Shown in pieces: positions 9,143 through 16,834 of a DNA stretch of 64,000 bases. How positions within the stretch are numbered: the first letter of the stretch is position 1; every line of letters starts with the position of its first letter. The notes beneath the pieces were generated by a model. That model did no database searches. It was given only the letters and a program-made list of their open reading frames with translations, and was not told the origin of the DNA. The translations under genes were made by a program, and so were the position numbers. Origin of the DNA: an uncultured Dorea sp. (GTDB lineage Bacteria; Bacillota_A; Clostridia; Lachnospirales; Lachnospiraceae); contig CAJTRM010000002.1 of assembly GCA_910578865.1 (NCBI GenBank), forward strand, positions 124,001 to 188,000. Direction: 5' to 3'.

Positions 9143-9163
9143 GCTGGTATACCATTCCTTTCT

Positions 9164-10018
9164 CTAGTACTCGTTAGGCAATTCGTCAATTTCATCGAAC
9201 CGGAATACCGGGCCGTCCTTGCATACATACTTGGAGCCGATGTTACAGCGCCCGCATTTTCCGACTCCGCATTTCATACGCAGCTCCAGCGTAGTATATA
9301 CCTGTTCTGTCGTAAAACCAAGCTCCGTAAGTCCTGCAAGAACGAATTTGATCATGATCGGAGGCCCACAGACAAGGGCCGTCCTGTCCGTATCAAATCC
9401 CAGTTCCTTTACATAATTGGGAACGAATCCTACATGGCCGTCCCAGCCGTCCTGTTCTCTGTCGATGGTCAGATGTACCCGGATGCCTTCCGTCTTCATC
9501 CATACCTCCTGAATCTCTTTGAGCTGCACCAGGTCATCGGCAGACCGGGAACCATAAACAATATCCACATCGCCGTAATTCTCCCGGTTATCAATGACAT
9601 AATTGATAACAGAGCGAAGCGGGGCAAGGCCGATACCTCCCGCGATAAACAAGAGATTTTTCCCCTTTAACTCCGTTTCCACCGGGAAAGAATTGCCATA
9701 CGGCCCACGGACAGTAATCTCATCCCCCACTTCCAGGCTGTGCAGATAGTCCGTAAGTACCCCGCATTTCTTAATACTGAATTCCTGATATTCTTTATTG
9801 GTCGGCGAAGAGGTAATGGAAAACATACCTTCACTGATTCCCGGCGCACATACCATGGCACACTGCCCCGGCATATGCTCAAAGAGTTTTCCCCCTTCCG
9901 GCGCATTGACACGGAAGGTCTTTACATCCGGTGTTTCCTGGCGGATATCTGTGATCACGCCCACCTGAGGAATCAAAGTATCCAACGTATAGTTCTTATG
10001 GCAAGTACATTCACCCAT
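9164..10018 (-). CDS. flxA: FlxA-like FAD/NAD(P)H oxidoreductase subunit
   Basis: A 284-residue ferredoxin-NADP reductase-fold protein. The FAD domain is at about residues 15-110 (FRVNAPEGG, MFSITSSPT, VRGPYGNSFPV), the NAD(P) domain at about 115-235 (LLFIAGGIGLAPLRSVI, TALVCGPPIMIKF) and a C-terminal [2Fe-2S] site in KCGVGKCGRCNIGSKYVC. Relatives are FlxA of the Flx-Hdr complex, anaerobic sulfite reductase AsrB and hydrogenase gamma subunits. No asrC siroheme subunit occurs here, so Flx is favoured. It would take electrons from NADH and pass them through FlxB, C and D to HdrA. Its ATG overlaps the flxB stop by one base, behind AGGGAGGTG. Confidence 0.83.
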   Translation of the reverse strand: MGECTCHKNYTLDTLIPQVGVITDIRQETPDVKTFRVNAPEGGKLFEHMPGQCAMVCAPGISEGMFSITSSPTNKEYQEFSIKKCGVLTDYLHSLEVGDEITVRGPYGNSFPVETELKGKNLLFIAGGIGLAPLRSVINYVIDNRENYGDVDIVYGSRSADDLVQLKEIQEVWMKTEGIRVHLTIDREQDGWDGHVGFVPNYVKELGFDTDRTALVCGPPIMIKFVLAGLTELGFTTEQVYTTLELRMKCGVGKCGRCNIGSKYVCKDGPVFRFDEIDELPNEY

Positions 10019-11049
10019 TATTTTTCACCTCCCTGGTTCTGAAACGCTTTTATAACTTTTACGATATTCAGAGACGCCGGACATTTTTCCACACACCGTC
10101 CGCATCCCACACAGGAATACATGCCGTCATTATTGGCAGGATAGTAGACCAGCTTATGCATAAACCGCTGACGGAACCGCTGCATCTGACTGGTACGGTT
10201 GTTGCCGTGAGCCATCATTGTAAAGTCAGAATACATACAGGAATCCCAGCATCTGTAGCGGGATACTCCGTGCCCGGTATCATAGTCCTTGATGTCATAG
10301 CACTGACAGGTCGGGCACACAAACGTACAAGTACCGCATGCCAGACATGGCTGATACAGTTCTTCCCAGAGTGGATCATCAAACTTCTCAGAGAGCGCCT
10401 CTCCATTCCAGCCTTCCAGGGAAAGGTTCATGTAAGGAAGCTTTTCTGTGATTCTGTGAATGGTTTCCTTTTCTTCCACCACCTTCGCTTCATCGGCATC
10501 CGCAAGAAGTTCCTTCACTGCCTCTGTCAGCACAGCTCCCTTCTCGGTCAGCGGCTTCCAGTAAAGCTCCTCTTCGATGATCCAGGCGGCTACATCTGCA
10601 GCTCCTTCTGCCGCATCCACACCAAACACCTTACAGAAACAAGTCTCCTCGGGTTCATGGCACGCAAGCGCAACCACGGTACCGTGATCTCTCCTTGCAG
10701 CATAGAAAGTATCCACAGGATCTGCCAGAAATACCCGGTCTAATACTTCCAGCCCTTTTACGTCGCAGGCTCTCATGCCAAATACAACAAACGGCTGATC
10801 CTTCAGGCGTTCCGGCTCTACTTTCATCTTTCTGCCCTCTTTTTTAACGGTATACAGGCCCTCGCTCTGCGGAAAGAAAGCGTCCTTCGGAGATTTTACA
10901 GATTTTAATGTATCCAGGTCTACTTCTGCATCTTTGCTCCATGCCGCAAAATTTACCTGCCCGGCTCTCCTTACCGGAAGGTATAATTCCTGATTCTCTG
11001 CGATCAACCGGAATAATGCGGCGAGATTTTCTTTTGCTATCTTATACAT
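10018..11049 (-). CDS. flxB: FlxB-like 4Fe-4S dicluster protein
   Basis: A 343-residue soluble protein of the family that includes FlxB, AsrA and hydrogenase beta subunits. The N-terminal two thirds contain FVVFGMRACDVKGLEVLDRVF and cysteines (ACHEPEETCFCKVFG) typical of this fold. The C-terminal third has two ferredoxin motifs, CLACGTCTFVCPTCQC and CVGCGRCVEKCPASLNI, separated by the conserved RYRCWDSCMYSDFTMMAHGNNR segment. It probably conducts electrons between FlxA and FlxC/FlxD. The gap to flxC is 3 bp and the stop overlaps the flxA start, indicating coupled synthesis of the complex. Confidence 0.82.
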   Translation of the reverse strand: MYKIAKENLAALFRLIAENQELYLPVRRAGQVNFAAWSKDAEVDLDTLKSVKSPKDAFFPQSEGLYTVKKEGRKMKVEPERLKDQPFVVFGMRACDVKGLEVLDRVFLADPVDTFYAARRDHGTVVALACHEPEETCFCKVFGVDAAEGAADVAAWIIEEELYWKPLTEKGAVLTEAVKELLADADEAKVVEEKETIHRITEKLPYMNLSLEGWNGEALSEKFDDPLWEELYQPCLACGTCTFVCPTCQCYDIKDYDTGHGVSRYRCWDSCMYSDFTMMAHGNNRTSQMQRFRQRFMHKLVYYPANNDGMYSCVGCGRCVEKCPASLNIVKVIKAFQNQGGEK

Positions 11050-11052
11050 ACA

Positions 11053-12027
11053 TTATCCCCTCTTTCCTACAATACTTGGTTCTGCATCTTCAAATGTATA
11101 ATCTGTGAGCGGCGCTTTCGCCCCGGTGTCCTCTCCGGCCTGATATTCGCCGTACAGTTCATTGATATCCTTGATAAACTTACGGTTGAACAGATGCAGC
11201 GGGATTCCCTGAGGACATACGCGGCTGCACTCTCCGCAGTCCGTACATCTTCCTGCCACATGGAAGGCTCTGATAATATGGAACATCTTTTCCTCAAAGG
11301 TATCCACGTTCGCTTTCTGGGAACTGTCAAATTTGGTACTGTCAAACACGCATTTGCGGCAGCTGCACGCCGGGCATACATTGCGGCATGCATTACAGCG
11401 GATACACTTGCTGAGTTCCTTCTGGAAAAATGCAAATTTCTCCTCCGGACTCATAGCCTCAATCTGTGCAACCTCGTCAAACCGCTCTCCATCTGCAGTC
11501 TCCCTGGACTCCCCGATGGTCTCATCGTATATTTTATGCTCCTTGCCCTTGCACACATGACACCGTTCCAGCATAACATCGTCATAGGAACAGGTCTTTT
11601 CACCGTAAACCGTCTGGATCTTTAAGGTCTCGGCATCATCGCAGATTCCGGCTCCTTCAATGGATTCGATGGCTTTGATCCCTTTCTTTTTTATCTTTTC
11701 AATATCCAGCTTCCCTTTACATCCTACACCTACGATATATGCCTTATCCCGATCCACACGGTGCTCCTTGATCAGCTGGTTAAAGCTGTATGTATCGCAT
11801 GGTTTCAGGCAAACCATAGTCTTTCCTTCCAGTCTGGAGGCTTCAATCATATATTTGCTTAAGTTCGCACCGCAGAAGCCGTTGTATACGAAGTCCTTCA
11901 AGGATTCCTCTGTCTCAAAATAGGCCGGTTCCGGATTGTAAGGCAGATCACCGGTCTTCCATCCAAGAACACGTTTTACAGTTCCGTCTGCCAACAGCTC
12001 TCTGGCGCGGCTGATTAGCTCTTGCAT
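11053..12027 (-). CDS. flxC: FlxC-like 4Fe-4S dicluster protein
   Basis: A 324-residue Fe-S protein. The N-terminal part carries GFCGANLSKYMIEA, LKPCDTYSFNQLIKEH and GVGCKGKLDIEKI, resembling FrhB/FlxC-type electron-transfer subunits, plus a CHVC pair. The C-terminal part has two cluster motifs, CIRCNACRNVCPACSCRKC and CTDCGECSRVCPQGIPL. It starts inside the end of flxD (13-base overlap) with GGGGGATTTGAG before its ATG. In the Flx-Hdr model it relays electrons between the FlxA/B NADH module and FlxD-HdrA. Assignment as FlxC rests on gene order plus cluster pattern. Confidence 0.78.
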   Translation of the reverse strand: MQELISRARELLADGTVKRVLGWKTGDLPYNPEPAYFETEESLKDFVYNGFCGANLSKYMIEASRLEGKTMVCLKPCDTYSFNQLIKEHRVDRDKAYIVGVGCKGKLDIEKIKKKGIKAIESIEGAGICDDAETLKIQTVYGEKTCSYDDVMLERCHVCKGKEHKIYDETIGESRETADGERFDEVAQIEAMSPEEKFAFFQKELSKCIRCNACRNVCPACSCRKCVFDSTKFDSSQKANVDTFEEKMFHIIRAFHVAGRCTDCGECSRVCPQGIPLHLFNRKFIKDINELYGEYQAGEDTGAKAPLTDYTFEDAEPSIVGKRG

Positions 12028-12455
12028 CTCAAATCCCCCAATCTTACATTTTCTCCAAGAGAATAGATCTTCTCTACAAATTCGTTCATCGTATCAGAGA
12101 ATTTCACACCCTCTGCGGCGGATACCCACTCCACTCTTGTACGTCCGTTTTCCACACCAATGTAGTCAAGCATAGAGAATAACAGGGTCATCCGTCTCCT
12201 TGCATAATAATTTCCGGTACTGTAATGACAGTCTCCCGGATGGCATCCACACATAATCACACCGTCCGCACCCTTCTCAAATGCTCTCAGAATGAACATC
12301 GGGTTGACACGGCAGGAGCATGGCACACGGATGATCTTTACATCCGCCGGATACCCGAGACGGCTGCTTCCGGCAAGATCCGCTCCTGCATAACTGCACC
12401 AGTTACAGCAGAACGCTACAATCTTCGGTTTGAACTCTTTCTTTTCTATCGACAT
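12015..12455 (-). CDS. flxD: MvhD/FlxD-type [2Fe-2S] adapter protein
   Basis: A 146-residue homologue of methyl-viologen hydrogenase delta subunit MvhD, the adapter that docks an electron donor onto HdrA. Diagnostic features are FCCNWCSYAGADLAG, RVPCSCRVNPMFILRAFEKGADGV and GCHPGDCHYSTGNYYARRR. Methanogen MvhD brings electrons from H2; here the neighbours are NAD(P)H-type FlxA-C and no hydrogenase is present, so the input is most likely NADH. It overlaps hdrA by 10 bases at its start and flxC by 13 at its end. Confidence 0.9.
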   Translation of the reverse strand: MSIEKKEFKPKIVAFCCNWCSYAGADLAGSSRLGYPADVKIIRVPCSCRVNPMFILRAFEKGADGVIMCGCHPGDCHYSTGNYYARRRMTLLFSMLDYIGVENGRTRVEWVSAAEGVKFSDTMNEFVEKIYSLGENVRLGDLRCKS

Positions 12456-14434
12456 ATTGCATCCACCTCCGCTATAATCTGTCTGTTTGAGAAGCCTTTA
12501 AGATCCATTGCTCCCGACGGGCACGCTACGGTACATGCTCCGCAGCCCTGGCAAAGTGCATTGTTTACATTTGCAATGCGGCGCACCTCCCGGATTCCAT
12601 GGTCGTTCACTTCCTTCTCCTCATATGTAATGGCACCGTACGGACACACGTTCTCACAGGTAGAACATCCGTTACAGAGAAGTTCATCGGCATGAGCCGT
12701 ACACGGATTCGTCATCAGCTTATCCTTCGCGAGGAGACCTATCGCTTTTACTGCCGCTGCCCCTGCCTGAGCTACCGTCTCAGGGATGTCTTTCGGGCCC
12801 TGGCATACTCCCGATAAGAAGATACCCGCCGTCGGGGACTCAACCGGACGAAGCTTCGCATGTGCCTCTGTCAGGAAGTTGTTCGTATCAATGCTCGCCG
12901 TCAGCATCGTTGCAATCTTACGCACATCCGGATTCGGCTCAATGGCTGTTGCCAGCACTACCAGATCTGCCTCCTTCAGAATCTGTTTATTGTCCAGCAG
13001 GTCGGAAGCCTGCACCAGCAGTTTTCCGTCAGGCTGCGGAATCACTTTTCCCACCTGTCCTTTTATGTAATTCACTCCGTACTGCTCCACCGCCCTGCGG
13101 TAGAATTCATCAAAATTCTTTCCGGGGGTGCGGACGTCAATGTAGAATACAGTTACATTCACATCCGGATATTTATCACGGATCAGCATAGCATGCTTGG
13201 CCGTGTACATACAGCAGATCTTAGAGCAATACGGCTTCCCTCTGTCGTCCGAGCACCGGCTTCCCACACACTGGACAAAAACAATCTCCTTCGGGGCCTT
13301 CCCGTCAGAAAGTCGTTCCAGATGTCCGTGGGTGGGGCCTGCCGCATTCATAACACGCTCAAGCTCCAGGGATGTAATGACATCCGCGCTCTGGCTGTAC
13401 GCATATTCGTCATATTTTTCAAGGCTGATGGTATCAAATCCGGTCGCCACCACGATGGCGCCGTATTTTTCTGTGATGATCTCATCCTTCTGCTCATAGT
13501 CAATGGCACCCGCCTGGCACACCTTCGCACAGATTCCGCATTTTCCGGTTTTGAACTTGATACAATTGTCACAATCAATGACCGGCACATTCGGGATGGC
13601 CTGTGCAAACGGAGTATAGATCGCGCTTCTTTGATTCAGCCCTCTGTTGAACTCACTGGGAGCCTTTTTGGACGGGCATTTTTCCTGGCATACGCCGCAG
13701 CCCGTGCATTTGTCCATGTCTACATGTCTCGCTTTTTTCCGGATATCCACGGTAAATTCACCTACAAATCCGCTTACCTTTTCCACTTCACTGTATGTAT
13801 GGATCGTGATCTTCTCATGCGCCGCAGCCTCTACCATTTTCGGGGTCAGGATACATGCAGAACAGTCCAGAGTCGGAAAAGTTTTGTCAAGCTGTGACAT
13901 CCTTCCGCCGATGCTCGGCGTCTTCTCTACAATATCTACCTCATACCCGGCATCCGCAATATCAAGTGCCGTCTGGATGCCGGCAATGCCGCCCCCGATC
14001 ACAAGCGCACGCTTTGTAACCCGGCTCTCGCCTTCCTTCAGCGGGGCGTTCAGATTAACTTTTGCAACAGCAGCCCTCATTAAGATCACTGCCTTCTTTG
14101 TAGCTTCCTCCATATCCTTATGAATCCACGAACAATGTTCACGGATGTTGGCTATCTCCACCATATACGGATTCAGGCCTGCACGCTGTGCCGCCTTTCT
14201 GAATGTAGCTTCATGCATACGCGGAGAACAGGAACAAACTACGATCCCTGTCAGATTTTTTTCATGGATGGCCTCTGCAATCTTTGCCTGGCCTGCCTCA
14301 GAACACATATACTGGTAATCTTCAGCATGGACAACTCCAGGCTCCATAAGTGCCATCTCTGCTACCTTTGCCACATCTACCGTTGCTGCAATATTGCTCC
14401 CGCAATGGCAGACAAATACTCCTATCCTTTGCAC
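12446..14434 (-). CDS. hdrA: heterodisulfide reductase subunit A, flavin-containing bifurcation subunit
   Basis: A 662-residue HdrA. In order: the N-terminal domain (VFVCHCGSN, VCSCSPRMHE), the FAD dinucleotide fold near residue 145 (ALVIGGGIAGIQTAL), an inserted ferredoxin (CTGCGVCQEKCP and CDNCIKFKTGKCGICAKVC), the thioredoxin-reductase-like second half with FVQCVGSRCSDDRGKPYCSKICC, and a C-terminal ferredoxin with two sites (CNGCSTCENVCPYG, CQGCGACTVACPSG). In methanogens HdrA is where flavin-based bifurcation occurs. The start is set at GTG 14434, 8 bases after AGGAGG; the in-frame GTG at 14443 overlaps that ribosome site. No in-frame selenocysteine codon was seen. Confidence 0.92.
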   Translation of the reverse strand: MQRIGVFVCHCGSNIAATVDVAKVAEMALMEPGVVHAEDYQYMCSEAGQAKIAEAIHEKNLTGIVVCSCSPRMHEATFRKAAQRAGLNPYMVEIANIREHCSWIHKDMEEATKKAVILMRAAVAKVNLNAPLKEGESRVTKRALVIGGGIAGIQTALDIADAGYEVDIVEKTPSIGGRMSQLDKTFPTLDCSACILTPKMVEAAAHEKITIHTYSEVEKVSGFVGEFTVDIRKKARHVDMDKCTGCGVCQEKCPSKKAPSEFNRGLNQRSAIYTPFAQAIPNVPVIDCDNCIKFKTGKCGICAKVCQAGAIDYEQKDEIITEKYGAIVVATGFDTISLEKYDEYAYSQSADVITSLELERVMNAAGPTHGHLERLSDGKAPKEIVFVQCVGSRCSDDRGKPYCSKICCMYTAKHAMLIRDKYPDVNVTVFYIDVRTPGKNFDEFYRRAVEQYGVNYIKGQVGKVIPQPDGKLLVQASDLLDNKQILKEADLVVLATAIEPNPDVRKIATMLTASIDTNNFLTEAHAKLRPVESPTAGIFLSGVCQGPKDIPETVAQAGAAAVKAIGLLAKDKLMTNPCTAHADELLCNGCSTCENVCPYGAITYEEKEVNDHGIREVRRIANVNNALCQGCGACTVACPSGAMDLKGFSNRQIIAEVDAICR

Positions 14435-14439
14435 CCGGA

Positions 14440-14829
14440 TCACCTCCTATATCTTCTGAATGCACTGACCAATAATTGCTGCGGGAGCTCCGGATCCAAA
14501 AGCTCCGGAATCTCGTCTGCCGACAGATAATCCTGCCCCTTCTGCCTTACCACAAGCTGTCTTGCGGCATCGATCAGCTTTCCGGGCTTTACGTCGCGGG
14601 GACATCTCTCGACACATGCAAAACAAGAAAGGCATTTCCACAGTGATCTGGAGTTTACTAAGCTCTCGATATCTTCATTGGTAACATAGGATACAAACTG
14701 GTGCGGTTTAATATCCATCTCGTTAAAGGAAGGACATGTCGCAGAGCATTTTCCGCACTTCATGCATTTTAGCGGGTTCACGCCGCTGATCTCCCTGATC
14801 CTCTCTGCCTGTTTCTTTTCAGAATCCAT
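14440..14829 (-). CDS. hdrC: heterodisulfide reductase subunit C, 4Fe-4S ferredoxin-like
   Basis: A 129-residue protein with two cluster motifs, CMKCGKCSATCPSFNEMD and CLSCFACVERCPRDVKPGK, the HdrC pattern. HdrC passes electrons from HdrA to the non-cubane clusters of HdrB. The chosen ATG (14829) shares one base with the hdrB stop (TAATG) and is preceded by GAGGTGCAGG; an upstream in-frame start would force a 58-base overlap and add a sequence unlike HdrC. Its stop overlaps the start region of hdrA. Confidence 0.9.
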   Translation of the reverse strand: MDSEKKQAERIREISGVNPLKCMKCGKCSATCPSFNEMDIKPHQFVSYVTNEDIESLVNSRSLWKCLSCFACVERCPRDVKPGKLIDAARQLVVRQKGQDYLSADEIPELLDPELPQQLLVSAFRRYRR

Positions 14830-15674
14830 TATCCCTGCACCTCCTCTTTGATCTCTCCCTGAGCGGCAGAAGTATTTTCTTCGCATATGCCGAGGGCTTT
14901 TGCCAAAAGCTCTGTAAAATAATACACAGGAATTTCTTTTTCTGTGTTTTTATTCAGATTATACATACACAGCGGGCAGGCTGTGATCAGCAGGTCTGCA
15001 CCGAACCCTTCCGCACTTTCCGTAATCTTTCTGCACATGTCTTTTGACATGTCTTTTTCTTTCAGCGATATGTAACCGCCGCAGCATTCGTTGCGGTACG
15101 GGTAAATGACCGGTTCTGCCCCAAGCGCCCGGATAAAGTCTTCCATGATCCTTGGATTTTCCGGATCATCAAATCCCAGAATCTTCCCGGGACGAAGGAG
15201 AAGACATCCATAATATGCCCCGATCTTTTTTCCGGTCAATGGATTTACTACTTTTTTCTTGAGTTCATCAAATCCTACTCTGTCACGGAGGACTTCCAGA
15301 TAATGCAGAACCTTTGTCTCACCCATATACGGCTCACGAAGCTCCGTTTTCATATAATTGTTTGCCTTCTGCTGGATATCCTCTGCATTCTTCATATCAT
15401 CATTGACTCTTTTGATCACATGGTGACAGGCAGAACAGATCGTTACAAGCTCCCGGCCTTTTTCTTTGGCCGCATTTAATGCACGCACAGAGGAAAGCTT
15501 CGTGCCGATCTCGTCGGAACCAAGCGGATATACTCCGCCGCAGCACTGCCACTCTTCTACCTCTTCCAGTTCAAAGCCCAGTGCTTCTGCAGAGGCTCTT
15601 GCATAGGTGTCCAGTTCTACTGCCTTCGTTCTCAAAGTGCATCCCGGATAGTAACTGTACTTCATAGTTCTCAT
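14829..15674 (-). CDS. hdrB: heterodisulfide reductase subunit B with two CCG domains
   Basis: A 281-residue HdrB. Both CCG motifs that hold the non-cubane [4Fe-4S] clusters are complete: first domain YYPGC, WQCCGG and CSACHHV; second domain YYGCLLLRPG, ECCGGY and CPLCMYNL. In methanogens these clusters split the CoM-S-S-CoB disulfide. This organism is not expected to have that substrate, so the acceptor must be another disulfide or an electron carrier. Here a fumarate reductase Fe-S subunit lies in the same operon. No terminator separates it from the dehydrogenase gene 42 bp upstream. ATG 15674 or the ATG three codons later could be the start. Confidence 0.92.
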   Translation of the reverse strand: MRTMKYSYYPGCTLRTKAVELDTYARASAEALGFELEEVEEWQCCGGVYPLGSDEIGTKLSSVRALNAAKEKGRELVTICSACHHVIKRVNDDMKNAEDIQQKANNYMKTELREPYMGETKVLHYLEVLRDRVGFDELKKKVVNPLTGKKIGAYYGCLLLRPGKILGFDDPENPRIMEDFIRALGAEPVIYPYRNECCGGYISLKEKDMSKDMCRKITESAEGFGADLLITACPLCMYNLNKNTEKEIPVYYFTELLAKALGICEENTSAAQGEIKEEVQG

Positions 15675-15716
15675 GATCCTTTCTACTGGTTTTTGTATTT
15701 TCTTATTAAGTATCTA

Positions 15717-16664
15717 TTACAGATCAATCTGTGCGATGACTGCTTTCAATGCATCTGCGCTTGCTTTTAATTTGTCTACCTCTTCATCTGTGAGTTTCAT
15801 GGCAAGCTTACCCTGAATTCCGTTGGGGCCTACTAACGTCAATGTACTCAGGCACACATCCTCTATTCCATACTCGCCGTGCATCATAGAAGATACTGTG
15901 GTAATAGACTCTGAAGCGGAAAGAAGAAAACCGCATAATCTGCAAACACCTCTTGTCACCGCATAGAAAGTGGCTCCTTTATTGGCTATTACCTGACCGC
16001 CGGATTTCTGAACATAAGTGAGCATAGCCTCTTTGTCAAGCCGCTCAATCTTTTTGCCGAATCTTTCTGCATTTTCATAATAATCATCCACATTGATACC
16101 GCCGATACGCGCGGCAGACCATGGAATAAAGGAAGTGTCTCCGTGTTCGCCATATACATATGCATGGATATTTCTCTGTGCAACCTGGAAGTGTTCCGAA
16201 AGCCCGCAGCGCAGGCGCGCGGAATCAAGGACCGTGCCGGAACCGATAATCTGGTTTTCCGGAATACCGGAAATCTTAGTAAATACATATGTCATAATAT
16301 CCACCGGATTACTTACGATAATATAAAGAGCATTCGGCGCCGCTTTTACAATTTCCGGAGTAATTTCTTTCAGAATGTTGACATTTGTCTGTGTAAGTTC
16401 AATCCTTGTCTGCCCAGGCTTGCGTGCAATTCCTGAAGTGATGATTACAATATCTGAATCCTTTGCATCTTCATAATCTCCCGCTACAATAGAGATCGGG
16501 TCTCTGAAACACGTCCCCTGCTCGATATCCATTACTTCGCCCTGGACTTTTTCTTTGTTAATATCAATCAGAACCAGCTCCGATGCGATATCCTGCCCGG
16601 ACAGTGTATATGCGATCGTTGATCCTACACTGCCTGCTCCAATAATTGTAATTTTGCTGCTCAT
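15717..16664 (-). CDS. ldh: L-lactate/malate dehydrogenase family enzyme (Arg at the substrate-specificity position)
   Basis: A 315-residue NAD-dependent 2-hydroxyacid dehydrogenase of the LDH/MDH superfamily: GAGSVG near residue 9, VSNPVDIMTYVF, Asp147, and the catalytic His174 in YGEHGDTSF. Most features look LDH-like (GEHGDT, NKGATFYA). But the loop residue that is Gln in typical LDH (GANQKPGETR) and Arg in MDH is Arg81 here (IARKPGQTR). Gln-to-Arg at this site is the classic switch from pyruvate to oxaloacetate. The operon partners (fumarase, fumarate reductase) fit malate dehydrogenase well. Usual automatic annotation would be ldh. The promoter upstream overlaps a Rex box. Confidence 0.85.
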   Translation of the reverse strand: MSSKITIIGAGSVGSTIAYTLSGQDIASELVLIDINKEKVQGEVMDIEQGTCFRDPISIVAGDYEDAKDSDIVIITSGIARKPGQTRIELTQTNVNILKEITPEIVKAAPNALYIIVSNPVDIMTYVFTKISGIPENQIIGSGTVLDSARLRCGLSEHFQVAQRNIHAYVYGEHGDTSFIPWSAARIGGINVDDYYENAERFGKKIERLDKEAMLTYVQKSGGQVIANKGATFYAVTRGVCRLCGFLLSASESITTVSSMMHGEYGIEDVCLSTLTLVGPNGIQGKLAMKLTDEEVDKLKASADALKAVIAQIDL

Positions 16665-16768
16665 GGTCTCTTTTCTCCTTTACTCGTTATTTATTTAACA
16701 ACCCTGTTTTAAAAAAATGGAATCTGTGTTCTAGGGATTTGCTAGTATTCAGATTCCACCCAGGCTAT

Positions 16769-16797
16769 ATAATATCACATTGTCAATTAATTAACAA
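16769..16797 (-). promoter_or_regulatory. sigma-A promoter of the dehydrogenase-Hdr-Flx-fumarate operon
   Basis: Read on the minus strand: -35 TTGTTA (16797-16792), 17-base spacer, -10 TATTAT (16774-16769). Transcription would start near 16762, about 100 bases before the first start codon. The -35 box and spacer are covered by a Rex operator. Confidence 0.75.
16780..16797. promoter_or_regulatory. Rex (redox-sensing repressor) operator
   Basis: The plus strand reads TTGTCAA-TTAA-TTAACAA, a two-fold symmetric match (one asymmetry) to the Firmicute Rex box TTGTTAA-N4-TTAACAA. It lies over the -35 element, where a bound repressor blocks RNA polymerase. Rex releases DNA when NADH/NAD+ rises, so the operon should turn on when NADH accumulates. 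A second inverted pair (TTAACAA...TTGTTAA, 16791-16809) overlaps it. Confidence 0.78.
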
Positions 16798-16834
16798 GAG
16801 TTTTGTTAAATTTTTACCGGATTAATGCCCATTC

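Larger units (their letters stand above)
2761..16797 (-). other. predicted 14-gene operon: dehydrogenase, Hdr-Flx, fumarate reductase, transporter, fumarase, exporter
   Basis: Fourteen minus-strand genes run from the dehydrogenase at 16664 to the exporter ending at 2841. Junctions are tight: stop/start overlaps of 1 to 13 bases at several places and gaps of at most 42 bp elsewhere. No hairpin-plus-T-run and no convincing promoter was seen between the Rex-box promoter near 16.78 kb and the terminator near 2.76 kb. Most genes have their own strong Shine-Dalgarno site. Co-transcription is inferred from layout, not measured. Confidence 0.7.

Noticed and set aside
9164..11049. AsrAB anaerobic sulfite reductase
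   Set aside because: The two proteins resemble AsrB and AsrA, but there is no siroheme AsrC gene and they are embedded with flxC, flxD and hdrABC.
12446..14434. Selenocysteine in HdrA or neighbouring subunits
   Set aside because: The cluster ligands are encoded by ordinary Cys codons with no in-frame TGA in the open frames.
14829..14886. Apparent 58-base overlap of hdrC with hdrB
   Set aside because: It arises from an upstream in-frame start; ATG 14829 with GAGGTG before it overlaps the hdrB stop by one base and gives a normal HdrC.
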